Source of the DNA: Rhynchosporium graminicola
Lineage: Eukaryota > Ascomycota > Leotiomycetes > Helotiales > Ploettnerulaceae
DNA length: 64,000 nucleotides
Assembly: GCA_900074885.1 (NCBI GenBank)
Contig: FJUW01000074.1
Span: 153,865 to 217,864, forward strand
Direction of reading: 5' to 3'
A model generated the notes under the pieces. That model was not told where the DNA came from. It searched no databases and was given only the letters and a program-made list of their open reading frames with translations. The position numbers and the translations under genes are program-made. Shown one piece after another: positions 32,211-43,287 of this stretch; the stretch's first letter is position 1; each line of letters begins with the position of its first letter.

Positions 32211-34996
32211 ATGTCTAGTGTTCAACCCACCGACCCTGGAAGTCCAGCGGAGAGCTCTTCTACTGAGGGCAGTCAATATCCAAACTACATCAGTATGCAG
32301 GCACTCATAGAGGAGCGATGCGAAAACTTAAACATCTCACCCAACAATATACCTGTGAGTAATCTCACATATCTTTCAATGACCTTGCTTTCCACCAAAA
32401 TCTTCTCATATCATGAGCTAACGCAGCCTTCAGGATACAATGCAATGGGTTCGATACTGGTATCCAAACATACATTCGTAGTCCAGAAGCTCAACCGGTA
32501 GACATCTACCAAGCGGACCGACGGACCGTGTGCTGCGGCGATTGCGCAGACATTGGTTATGAAAAGCGGGTATGATCGTCCACTGAAACTCAGTGGTGGT
32601 GAAGCATGCGGTTGCTTCGACTACATATGCGACGTATGCAATTTGGGATCAACGATCTGCTACTGCGATGAATGCGGTTGCCATAGCTTCGTTTGTGACG
32701 TCTGTAGGCGTGAGGACGTTGATGTCGGGGAAATCTTTGAGGAGATCGCCAGGGCTGTAGCCCAAAAAATATCGTTTGAGCTCGATCGTTACGCTTCTCG
32801 GTATCAGATTCCGGCAATCAGTGATGATATTGAGACTCCATGGGGATTTGGACCAGGGTTTCCTTGGGATGACTTCAAAAGACGTTGGTGGGAAATCGAT
32901 ACCGACGAACGAAATCCATGTCTGCATCCTGGTCGCTGGTCGGTTTATGATCCATCAGTCTCTCAAGCTGCCAGAGATGAATGGGTGGGGTTCGTGGCGG
33001 AGCATGAGGGTTACCTTGAAAGATTTCCATGTTCCGAAGAGAAGACGCAGATGGATAAACTCCAGGGAGATCTATCCTATGGAGCCATGCGAGCGAAATA
33101 TCACCGATCGATGACAAACGAGACCATTAGTTTGAGAGATAGGTGGGAGAAAGGGCGTACCGGAGATGATACCAGTGCGAAAAACATCGCCCTTTTCACC
33201 CTTCTCTACGAGTTTGAAGAAGGAAAATTGAGCGCCGGTGAGAAAGCCTACGAAGACCTCAGGTATTTATACACAACGCTTCAGTATCGAGTGGAGTCTT
33301 GTGATCGCGCCGATAGATACGTCAATCTTTTGGGCGTGGCCGGATCAAAGAAATGTGCAGACTGGGATATCGACGAACTCACCAAGACGGAAAGTCCCAT
33401 CCTCCACGAGCTCGAAGAGCTTCGAGAGGAGTTTTCAGATAAGGCCTATCATGTATTATTTCCCTTTCCTGTGGGTTTTCCATTGTGGGGAAAGCTTACC
33501 AAGGGATATGATTATATGCTTGTCTGTCTGATAAAGTCAGGTTTATCAAAGGAACAGATAGAATTACAGGTGGAAAGTTTAGTGCAGAGAGAGAGACGAG
33601 AAATCGAGTCTCTGAGAGAACTAGTGAAGAATGATCCGGAGGTCAGAAAGGCGAGAGAGAAAATGAAGGATGTCCTTGGCTCCCGAATGAGAGACCTGTC
33701 TCCCGAGCGAGCTGGTGAGGCAGATACGAACGACGAACTCGAGACAGACATGTCTGATATTTTGGTGCCTTGGAAGAGAACTTACGGTACTATGCCAGAG
33801 GAAGACACAAAATCACTGGGGAAGAAGATTGTTGATTTGAGACGTAAGTGGGAAAGGGGTCGCACTGGAGGTGAAGATACACCGATAAATGTCGAACTCT
33901 TCGAGATGCTTCAAGATTTGGATAAAGGACTGCTTACCACTTGTGAGGAGCCCTCGGAGGACCTCAGACGGCTGTTCGCGACCCTTCAATACCGAATAGA
34001 GTGTTGTGACCGCGCCGATCGGTATGTCAATGAGTTGGACATCGCCGGGTCGAATCTTGAGAATTGCTCAACCTGGGGAGACCTCATTGAACTCAGTTTA
34101 AAGGAGAGATCTATATTTGCAGAGATCAAGCCGCACTTCATTGACGCCTACGAAACCTTGTTCCCTTACCCTGTAGACCTCCCGCCATGGGAGAGGTTTG
34201 CTAAAGGGTTCTATTATGTGATTTTCCGCATGATGAAGGCTGAGCTATCGCATGCACAGATGGACGAGCGGATGAAATGGCTGGTTGCTAAAGAGCAAAG
34301 AAATACCCAGCAGGTGAGAGAAGTTGTGAAGAAGGATCCGAATGTTCCAGAAGCGAGGAAAAATGAGAAAACTGGTTCCATTGGTGGGAGACCTCTCTCC
34401 CGAGAGAAGAGAGAACTTTCCCCAAACGCCTCCCGAATCAATGGCCAATAGCCGGCCTATCGCAGTCACCGCGCAGAAAGACTCTGAGCGAGGTTGTTAC
34501 ACCCCGTTTGTCGTCTCCATTGTCTGGGCCCAATTCCCCAATCGGATCACCATTGAAGCCAGGTTACGGCGGAAACATGAGTGGCTCAAGGTCTCCTGTA
34601 ATTCATTCTGCCAATACTCCGGGTCCCTCGCGCCCCTTTGTAGCTCCCTCATCTCAAGGTCCACCGCCACGTATGGGTGATCCCCATCGACGAGTTGTAT
34701 CGCAAGATGGTGTCCCTTCGTAAGAAAATGCAGGCTTTCAAGCTCCTCAACGACAATTCAGTGGCCCAGGTGGTCAAAGACAATATACAGCGCGTGGCGG
34801 AGGAAGCTCAGGAGGATCTGGTCAAGGTTCTAGGCGAGGTTCTGGTCAAGTTTCTGGTCAGCGTGACATCGTTCAGGGTAATGGTCAAGAGAATCCTGCT
34901 ACGAGAGGCACGGAAAGTCCTATGCGTGCTCGTGGTCGAGGCGGCCGAGGAGATGGCGGCCGAGGTCAAGGAAACGACTACAGTCAGCGATGGTAA
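32211..34996 (+). pseudogene. Rearranged paralog of the caspase-like gene, core deleted
   Basis: The start (MSSVQPTDPGSPAESS, IEERCENLNISPNN) and a first intron to DTMQWVRYWYPN match the gene at 21.7-24.4 kb. A TAG follows, and the sequence jumps to the end of the protease domain (AAAIAQTLVMKSGYDRPLKL), so both dyad residues are gone. A long frame then runs to 34451 (630 codons from the ATG at 32559). It holds a Cys-rich insert, the conserved CLHPGRW region and two tandem copies of the helical module (CDRADRYVNLLGV and CDRADRYVNELDI). Near 34360 and 34480 the homology changes frame twice. It then carries the same tail (PRLSSPLSG, PPPRMGDPHRRVVSQ, RGRGGRGDGGRGQG), cut by one TAA, up to the TAA at about 34994-34996. 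The 630-codon frame may still be expressed. Confidence 0.65.
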
Positions 34997-35084
34997 GTTT
35001 TGAGTGGAAAGATTGTTGTTGCTCTCGCATTGGCAATACGAGCTTCAGAACGTTTCTCCAGAGTCTGCGCTGGAGACTTTGAAC

Positions 35085-35316
35085 TTTCGGATATGGTTTT
35101 GCGTCTTGCATTTGCTTTGCATGGGATACACCTGGTCAAGAGTTCGCGATGGATCTTTGGATATGGTTACGCTTCTGGCATTTACCTGACTTACACTTCC
35201 TCGTGAACGACGGTTGGGATACGGTTTCGCTTCTGGTGTTTACTTGGATGAGGTTGCCTCGTCAGGATATCGCGAATAGCGGTTGAGATATGGTTCTGCT
35301 TGGGCGTTTAAGTTGG
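35085..35316 (+). repeat. Imperfect tandem repeats, period about 60-69 bp
   Basis: Four copies of a GGATATGGTTnCGCTTCTGG-like unit followed by CATTTAC/TGTTTAC-type sequence, near 35089, 35156, 35215 and 35284. They lie just downstream of the rearranged caspase-like paralog. Confidence 0.6.
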
Positions 35317-35955
35317 AGCGATGACTTAATCATGACTTAGATGAATATCACTTGACAAATCACACAATCTCAAGGAACGTGAACATTTTTTTCTCGCCTC
35401 ATATCAAGGGTCGTGTTTTCTCCGGAGGACTTGAGTTGCTTCGAAGTTGTCTAGCATCGTATCCAATACGAAAATCTGATTGCAGTTGACTCCTCAACTC
35501 ACCGTAAAAGCTTCGTGATTTTAGATCATTCTTCAAGTAAAGTCTTAAATCTTCGTGACCTTGACATATTCTAGAATATAAATGCAATCAGGAAGTCTTC
35601 ATGACTCTGAATCGTTCCTAAATCAAGACTAGGAATCATCTCCGTAACTTCAAGTAGTATTTCAACTCAAGTCATAGAATATCTTCGTTAAGTTATGCCG
35701 TTGTTGACTAAAATTCAACAAAACCTTTTACTGAAACCGAATACACAATTATCCAGGGAACTGAAATCAAAGTAGGATTTTAGAGGTCATATATCGAGCT
35801 CAAGCTTCACCGGAAATAGCCTTCGGCAATCAGGCCTTCTTTCTAATATGATTGTTTCTAAGGAGTCATAGTACTGTGTTAACTTACATCTCAGCTCGAT
35901 CTCAGCTCTCAGCACCATCCTCTAACCCATCAGTTTTCCCCGCTCCAGCTTCCTC
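35317..35955. other. Intergenic, nothing recognised
   Basis: Separates the paralog on the plus strand from the 3' end of the minus-strand TatD gene. No supported gene. Confidence 0.5.
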
Positions 35956-37559
35956 TTACAAGTCAATACCAAGTCCAAACATATGCACGGAATTCCTCCA
36001 AGCGGCCTCCGCAACGTCTTTTACGCTCACTCCCTTAATTCCAGCCACCGCCCATGCAACCCTCCCAATAAAACAACTCTCATTCCTTCCCTTAACCACC
36101 ACACCTTCAACCCACTTCTCCTTCTTAACACTCTTCCAGCCACCCCATCCCATACTCGTATCCTCCTCTTCCTCCCCTGATTTCCCACCCTTCCCTTTGC
36201 CCTTCCCACTAAGTTTAGGAGCGAACCCCAAATCCTCTCTCATCTTACCCAAAATAGCCGAACTAGTATGACTAGGTCTAATCTCGCACCATGGCCCATC
36301 AGTCTCCAAATGCAGCCTATCCAAAGGGATTTCCTTGACAACAGCACAATTCTCTTCTGTTTTCATCGAGCAGCCATTTACGCCAATATGCCAACCCCTC
36401 GCTACCAACTCCCGCATCTCTTCTAGACTTCCCGTGAAGGAATGCACGACTCCTCGTTTAGGTAAACGGTCTACATGTTCTGATAATAATGACAAGAAAT
36501 CGGCATGTGCGGCGCGAGAATGTAAGAAAAGGGGAAGTTGAAGGTCGACTGCTAGAGATAGCTGTTGCGAGAAAGCGGTGAGTTGGGTTTCTTTTGGGCA
36601 GAGTTCTAGACGGTCATAGTCGAGGCCGATTTCCCCGAAGGCGACGGCGATGTTGTCTTCCATGGACTTCTCGGCCAAAGTTTTGAGGGAGATGAAGGTT
36701 TCAGGTGTGAGAGATTGAGCGTTGCATGGGTGAATGCCGATTGTTGCGTAGCATGTATTTGCTGATGATTGATGTTAGCTGTTCTGTGTTTCCTTTTTTT
36801 TCTATAGGTCCCAATTTGTTTGTCAGTGCCAAAGTCCCCCCAAGGAATTCAGCGTTGAAATTCCCAAGTTGCAGCAGCTTTCAACCAAGATATCGTTTCA
36901 TTCCGACTTCATCATTCATAACCTCCCCCATCTCATCTCATAGCCTGCACACCAGCGCAACTAACACCCAATGGAAGATGAAAACCTACGGTATTTCTCC
37001 GCAAGCTTGACCGCAGTCTCAGAATGTTCCAAGTCACTTCCCGTAACAATCAGCTTCTCGCAACCAATATCAATCGCTCTCTGTACTACAGCTGAAAGAT
37101 CGTCTTCGTGCCGTGGCTTGTCAAAATATATGCCATTATAAACGGGATCTGTAAGGTTGATGCCTATCTATCATGAGAACTATCAGCTAGTGATTATTCT
37201 AACATGTACATATTGATACTGGGCATAGGAAACAATGCTGAGGAAATCTTTGCTGGAGAGGCAAGCTTCGGACAAGAGAGATTTACATCGACAAACCTGG
37301 GTTTCCATTCCAGTTTCTGAGGCTGCACAGATGTTTGTTTGTCTATCGCATCTGCTGTATTCCCATTCCCGATTTCAGTATTATTCGGTATAATAATCGT
37401 AGAGGGAGGCTCCGCCGTAGCCATCTTTGTAGCAAGACTTCGTACGAGTGTCTGGATAGGCGTTAGAATCAAAAATTGGCGTGTTGCAGAATTTCGTATT
37501 TCAGAAGCTCGTATTGCAGGACGGAGAATTGGTCGTACGAGGCGGTAGAGTTGAGTCAT
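35956..37559 (-). CDS. TatD-family metal-dependent deoxyribonuclease
   Basis: Three exons (37559-37287, 37167-36990, 36761-35956) give 418 aa. Metal-binding blocks of the TatD/TATDN1 barrel are in order: FVDIGINLTDP (formed across the first splice), IGIHPC, GEIGLDYDR, LPLFLHSRAAH, GVVHSFTGS and HLETDGPWC. Such enzymes are 3'-5' exonucleases or DNases used in DNA repair and apoptotic-type DNA breakdown. The first 45 residues are rich in Arg and hydroxyl residues and lack acids apart from one Glu, as in a mitochondrial presequence. A second in-frame ATG (MATAEPP) just after it could give a cytosolic form. A Gly/Lys-rich insert (SGKGKGKGGKSGEEEEDTS) sits between the last metal block and the C-terminus. 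Confidence 0.92.
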
Positions 37560-37976
37560 AAATGAGATAGTCTATGGCACATAAAAGCAAGCAAGAGTTG
37601 TGGTCTCGAGGATCTGTCATCGAGTGAGTCAAAGAAGAAGGTACGAGGCTGTAGTGGGATGCGAGGCTGACAATCTGGAGCTGCTCTATTTTGTGGAATC
37701 CAGCTTGGCAATCTGAAATTTACCTCGGTTGCGAGCATTTATGTCTTCTTCATAATTGCCTCCAAGGATAGGTCGAGGATGGCAAAAATGACCTCACTGA
37801 TCCCCCCCGACGAAAAATTTGAGGTATGCATTATCATGTTCAATCCGTTGGTCCTCGTCCTACATTACTTAGTCGCTACAAAGTTGGGTATCACAGCCTG
37901 CCTCCCGAAATCCCGAAACTCCACGCCAAAATCAACCAATTTCCGTAATGCAACCAATTAGCCTTATAACGTAATA
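37560..37976. promoter_or_regulatory. Gap between the TatD and CHL4 genes
   Basis: 417 bp lying upstream of the TatD start and downstream of the CHL4 stop; the TatD promoter should be here. No specific site recognised. Confidence 0.4.
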
Positions 37977-39437
37977 TCAAATTCCACTGCCTTTGAATAC
38001 TTTTATCCTACCTTCTTTCACAATACCAAGACTGACACCATCCTCACCCGTCATCCATCCTGGCATCATCTGACCATCCACAATACCCTCCTCAACCAAC
38101 TTCCTGATGCCCGCAAAGACATGCTGTCCTTGAAACGTAATTCTTACATCTGGTCTCCATCCCTCAGCCTGCACCTCCTCATCCTCGTTGCCAACCTCGA
38201 AATTGGTCGTGCTCCTCCTCCCTCGCTTCTGCTGATAGGATGTCAGACTGGGATCTGGATCCCAAATATCTTCGTCTTCAACTTGCACGGTCGAGGGAAA
38301 CGTGTCTTGGATCTGGATATCTAGTCGCTCGATGCCCTTTTCGTCGTCTAGGAGACCCGTATTCCCGAACCGCGAGGCGGCGAGGAGTTTCCTACGCTTC
38401 TGTGTACTAGCATTGAAGATATGCTTGCGCTTCATGCCTTGTGCAGTGGAATCTTCACTTTCCTCTGGAGGTACCAATTGATCGGTCTCGGGCGTCGGTC
38501 GTTGGATATTGAGAGGCGTATCTGTAGATTTCGATCCAGAAACATAAACACTCCATCCTCCGCCTGCTGAATTCGTCCTGCCCCCTCCACGCTGCTCGAT
38601 TAATGCATCGAGATTTCTAGCACTGAGACTTGTAGACTCGAGTTTGTATCTTTCGCGGGGTTTGCTGAATGCTTTGGGAATGCCTTCTAGCATTAATTTC
38701 CGCAAACTCTTGTTGTCTGATGTACTTCCACGTATCGTCGGTGCAGCGAGTGATACGTAGATATATGGGCTAGAATCCGGGAATGCAACATAGAAGGTCT
38801 TTGTAGAATCCAAGACTTTCTGCTTCCCCTGCAACGCAAGCGTGGTGTTATACGGACTCTCTAAAATGAAAATCCGTAGAATTGTGAGAGGGAGTGTGAC
38901 GTGCCGATCGAAATTGTAATGTGCCTTAACATCTGGAAGGACTTCCCGCTGTAGATTCTGCAAGAACGTCGCGGGGTGAAATCGTGGTATGGAAGGAGGC
39001 TTCTTATCGGTAGAGGGAGAGAGTCGAACTATCTTCAAGGCAGTCCATTTCTGGGATGCGGGATGGTCGTAGAGGTATTGCATATCTGCCATTGCCAATT
39101 GGTACAGAGAAATACCATTGCGCCAATCCCCTTCGATTATCCTATCCACCACATCGCGTTTTGAGCCTTTCTTGGCTTGAAGGTCTTCGTATACTTCGCG
39201 GAGCTCAGACAATGAATGTGCTGGAGAGTAGGAGGATTGGATGTCGGGGTCTTCAGAGGAGGAGACGAGATAGACGGCCGAGGTTCCCTCGTTGCGCTCG
39301 TCGAGCCAGTCGAGGACCAAGGAGAGCAGTGAGGGGCGCGAAAGTCGATAAAGAGTTTTGAAGACGGCGGGGTGTGTTGCTGGGATGAGTTGTGTTGGGT
39401 GAAAGGCAGCGGATGTAGGTATTGAAATGGATGTCAT
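37977..39437 (-). CDS. CHL4/Mis15 (CENP-N-like) kinetochore protein
   Basis: Single exon, 486 aa. The N-terminal region (TLYRLSRPSLLSLVLDWLDE, residues about 29-48), the NGISLYQLAMADMQYLYDHP block with WTALKIVR, and the C-terminal ITFQGQHVFAGIRKLVEEG segment match fungal CHL4/Mis15. This is the CENP-N counterpart of the inner kinetochore (CCAN/Ctf19 complex). Partners in other fungi include Iml3/CENP-L and centromeric CENP-A nucleosomes. A Lys/Arg-rich stretch (MKRKHIFNASTQKRRK) is a likely nuclear signal. An acidic, poorly conserved linker precedes the C-terminal domain. Assignment rests on remembered family motifs, not on an alignment. Confidence 0.85.
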   Translation of the reverse strand: MTSISIPTSAAFHPTQLIPATHPAVFKTLYRLSRPSLLSLVLDWLDERNEGTSAVYLVSSSEDPDIQSSYSPAHSLSELREVYEDLQAKKGSKRDVVDRIIEGDWRNGISLYQLAMADMQYLYDHPASQKWTALKIVRLSPSTDKKPPSIPRFHPATFLQNLQREVLPDVKAHYNFDRHVTLPLTILRIFILESPYNTTLALQGKQKVLDSTKTFYVAFPDSSPYIYVSLAAPTIRGSTSDNKSLRKLMLEGIPKAFSKPRERYKLESTSLSARNLDALIEQRGGGRTNSAGGGWSVYVSGSKSTDTPLNIQRPTPETDQLVPPEESEDSTAQGMKRKHIFNASTQKRRKLLAASRFGNTGLLDDEKGIERLDIQIQDTFPSTVQVEDEDIWDPDPSLTSYQQKRGRRSTTNFEVGNEDEEVQAEGWRPDVRITFQGQHVFAGIRKLVEEGIVDGQMMPGWMTGEDGVSLGIVKEGRIKVFKGSGI

Positions 39438-39801
39438 TATGACTGTGCGGATGGATTCATAGAATCGTCATTGGCATTGTTGGGGCACTGTAATCGATGT
39501 CGCATGCGGGTCTGATTGTTGTTCGCGATCGCGCTTTCGCGCTTGGAAAGTGACGTGCCGAGAAATCTCCAGATCACGAGGTGAGCAAATCTGTTCTTCA
39601 ACACTTCAATCAAAAACAGTCGAAGACGTTTATGACTTTCCACTGCTTTATTTGTATCTTTTGGTCTCCTCACGTTTCAATCTCTCGAGGCGAACAATGT
39701 CGAATTTTGAGTCCATTAGACATTATCAGAGGCTTGACAAACTTTCAGTAGAGAGATTAGACTCAATAGAGCTCTCTAAAGCCGGCGATAGGCTTTTTCT
39801 T
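39438..39801. promoter_or_regulatory. Gap upstream of CHL4
   Basis: 364 bp between the CHL4 start and the P5C reductase stop. It should hold the CHL4 promoter. No site recognised. Confidence 0.4.
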
Positions 39802-40772
39802 CTAAGCCTGCTTTCCAATCTGCTTACTGCGTTCCGAAGCTGCAATCGTTGCCTTACTAAATGCATATCTCGCTCGATCCTCCTCTAAACTCAACAAGCC
39901 AGCAATCGTCGTCCCTTTCGGGCTCGAGATCTTCTCTCTCAGGACAGCTGGATGTTCATTCTGCAATAGCGTCGCTAATGATATCAAAGACTGTGTCAAG
40001 ATCTTGTTTGCATCGGCTCTTTTCATGCCTTGACTGACAGCTCCATCCAACATTCCATCGAAAGCAATCGACAGAAGCGCGCCTGAAGCACCGGCCATCA
40101 CACCAGCGATATCGTAATTTTCAGGCGCTACTGGAGCTGTTTTGCCGAGTTGGCTGAACATCCATTCGGTGAGTTCTTCGTAAGCTTTAGGAATGTCGGG
40201 GTTCGTCTCGAGAACTGTCATTGACTCTCCATACTCGGCTGCTATGTTCATCATGGCCCGCTTGATGTAGATATTTTTCTCCTTCACTGGTGTCGACCAA
40301 CTATCATGAGGGCGATCGCCATAAATGGCACCTTTCAGCTTTTCAACAGGCGACCCAGCTAGAACACTGATTACCAGTTTTCCCAAAAGAGCTTCCCGAA
40401 CCCCATGAACTGCAAGAACATTATCGATCATGTAAGGCTTGAATCCTAGAAGAACAATATCCGCTGTGTCCATGGCCGTCACATTCTCGCCTTTGATGAT
40501 ATGAAGGCAGTCGTCATAATGGGAGAACCGGCTTCTCAGTCGTTTCGCTGATTCTTCGCTGTTGACAGTTGCAATAAAGTGCGAGAATCTAGGCTCTGCA
40601 CCTGATGACAGTGTCTTGGCGCAGGATGCCATTATGCCTGAGAGTATTGCCCCGGCCATATTTCCTGTTAAGTTGAGCATATAGGATATGAAGTAGATAT
40701 ATCAGTAGACTCACCACAGCCAATGACAGCCAGGGTCTGACCCGTCTTTACTTTAGAGCCATTTGTTGTCAT
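39802..40772 (-). CDS. Pyrroline-5-carboxylate reductase
   Basis: Exons 40772-40715 and 40664-39802 give 306 aa. The 50-bp intron splits the NAD(P)H-binding motif, and splicing yields LAVIGCGNMAGAI (residues 14-26). Near the C-terminus the P5CR signature appears as ISSPKGTTIAGLLSLEE, preceded by the helical dimer region (GVMAGASGALLSIAFDGMLD). The enzyme reduces 1-pyrroline-5-carboxylate to proline, the last step of proline synthesis, in the cytosol. Length and motifs are normal and no defects are seen. Confidence 0.95.
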
Positions 40773-42059
40773 TTTGAGGCGAAATATTGGCTGCAAGTGA
40801 AGTCTTAAAAGAAGTTCAAGGAAGAAGCGGGTCGGAACGTTGAAAAAAGAGCTGCTAGAGAGACCAATGAGGCTGAAAGTAATAAGTCTGAATCATTCCC
40901 AATAAGCTTATTTCGCAAGAGAGATATGTGAACCACAAACGTGGTGATCTCGTCTATGATCGTGCCCACCCGCGATGTGTAAGTTTACGCGAACCCTAGC
41001 GCGGTGGGTAATTGATAAGGAGTGAATTCCAACCTCCACTCATCCTCTGACGGACAACACCAAAAATCACTCACCGTCCATCCATATCAACAAAATGTTT
41101 GCCTTGCCATCATCTATTTCGAGGTTGCTTGTTCCTATTAATATATGAAATATAGCAGCTACCAGGAATAGCTCTTACAAGATGGAGATCCACTTTCCAA
41201 TAACGCGTTTCATGCCCGGAGCGGTGCAGTGTGATAGCCAATCATATCGGTGGGACAACAGTTATATTTACAGCTCTAGTCGGAACTCTCCCATGACACC
41301 ACGAACGACAATTGATACCGTTTGCTTAGACAATTGTGGATAACGAAATCGAGGATTCAGTACCATCTGCCTGGGCTATGGATATGCTAGACACTTTGAA
41401 GTCTACGAGCTACCCCTGAGACTAAGGCGGCTCTCGAAAACGCTGACGTTGACTGAGACCTGGAAGAGCCGCTGCAGATCATCTCAGGGGTTGGGGACAA
41501 TCAATCACTGATTATCCCTTACTGTACAGTACGGACACAATTTTAGATTAAGGATCTGCCAGAAAGGATCAGGAACACAGCACAGTCCAGCCAGCAGGGC
41601 ATGCGGAATGGGGAACTGACCCGCCAAGGACCAAGTCTGATGAACTTCATGCGCGAAGCCATGTTTGTTGCATGGAAGGGTGACATTTGACAAGTGATAG
41701 CACCTCGCTTGACGGGAAGTTTATTTTCCTATGCAATGCGAAACCGAACAATCTGGTTATTCTAAGCCAATTGTGGCTCTAGATTGACGTTCAACTCCTT
41801 GAACACTCTTTCCCCCTGAGGAGCACCTGAGGGGAGAAAGGGTTATGCTGGCAGTGATATTTCCCAAAAACAATGCCATACTGTTGGCGAAGCTCACTAA
41901 TGTGGGCGTAGTTCTCTGCTGCTGGGCGGAAGAAGGGGTTTGTATAAAGTGTGCTTTGGCTGCTGATCGGGGCCTCTGGAGGTTTCGAAGAACCCAACCA
42001 CCACGTTCATTTATTTTCTTTTTGCAGTGCAGATTTATATATCTTCACGTGCTTCGGTC
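40773..42059. other. Intergenic, nothing recognised
   Basis: 1.3 kb between divergent genes (P5CR on the minus strand and GH76 on the plus strand), holding both promoters. No supported gene. Confidence 0.5.
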
Positions 42060-43287
42060 ATGTTACCTTCCAATCTTTTCGTTTTGCTCTCATCAGCTGC
42101 TACTTTCACTCTCTCGACTGCTTTTCCTGCTCCACAAAGTCCCCAGCCGTTGCCAAAGCCTCATTACGCTCAAATCGGCGAGCGCCGTCGTGAGAGCCAA
42201 CGTCTTAGTCCCCGGGCCACGAAAACACAATATGTTACTTATGCAGTCGCTGGAATCAATCAGATGATGGTCTGGTACAACGCAGCTACCGGACTGTGGC
42301 AAGAGGCATGGTGGCCAAGTGCGAATGTCATTACAATGTTGGCCAATTTCCATGAATATTTTCCCGACATGGCCAAGGGAATAACGGATCGCGTCTTCGA
42401 AACCACATTTGCAGTAGCCGAGAAGACTTTCCCTGGGTTCATCAATGGCTTTTATGACGACGAGCTATGGTGGGCCATAGCTTGGATCGAAGTCTACGAC
42501 ACCACCAAGGACGAGAAGTACTTGAATAAAGCGGCAGCCATCTTTGAAGACTCCAAAGCTGCTTGGGGAGCAAGTCCATGTGGTGGACTTTGGTACGTTC
42601 TCCATATATCTTGAGAAGACGACTGAAGACTGACTTGTAAACAGGTGGGATAAAGCACATACTCAAATTGGCGCAGTTGAGAACGAACTTTATCTTAGTG
42701 CCGCAGCAAAACTCGCCAATCGCCGCCCCCACTACCCATCAGAACATTACTATTACGACGAAGCCATCAAGGCCTACGATTGGTTTATCCAGTCCGGCCT
42801 CATCAACTCCGATAATGTAATCAACAATGGCCTAAATATTAAAACCTGCAAGAATGACGGCAACTACGTCTTCTCGTACAATCAAGGAATCATCCTCGGT
42901 GGTCTTGCCGAACTTTCTTGGGCAACCAACGATATGAGATACAACGAACTAGCCAATACTATCGCGCTCGCTGCGATGAGGAACCTTACAAATGCAAATG
43001 GTATCCTGACCGATCCTTGTGATCGTGGATGCAACTCCGATACCGAGCAGTTCAAAGGCGTCTTCGGGCGTAACATCCAGTTCTTGATCAATCGCGCAAC
43101 GGGGTTACCTGATGCGACAAGAAGGATATACACCGACTTTCTGAGGAAGAATGCGGATTCGATCTGGGCCTATGATCAGGTCGATAACCAAATGGGCTTA
43201 GTGTGGAGTGGACCTAAGGGTAAATCAAGTATCCAGACTCAATCTTCTGCTCTGGATGCTATTGTTGGTGCGGCGTGTGTTTCATGA
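42060..43287 (+). CDS. Secreted GH76 family glycoside hydrolase (alpha-1,6-mannanase type)
   Basis: Exons 42060-42592 and 42645-43287, with a 52-bp phase-2 intron, give 391 aa. The start is the ATG that opens a signal peptide (MLPSNLFVLLSSAATFTLST). The catalytic Asp pair of GH76 is visible as Asp133-Asp134 in GFYDDELWWAIAWIEVYD. Other family blocks are CGGLWWDK (formed at the splice), ENELYLSAAAKLA, YNQGIILGGLAELSWAT and CDRGCNSDTEQFKGVFGRN. Fungal members (the Dfg5/Dcw1 group and secreted relatives) act on alpha-1,6-mannan or help graft GPI proteins into the wall. No GPI-like hydrophobic C-terminus is present (it ends IVGAACVS), so this one is probably a freely secreted mannanase-like enzyme. 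Confidence 0.93.
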
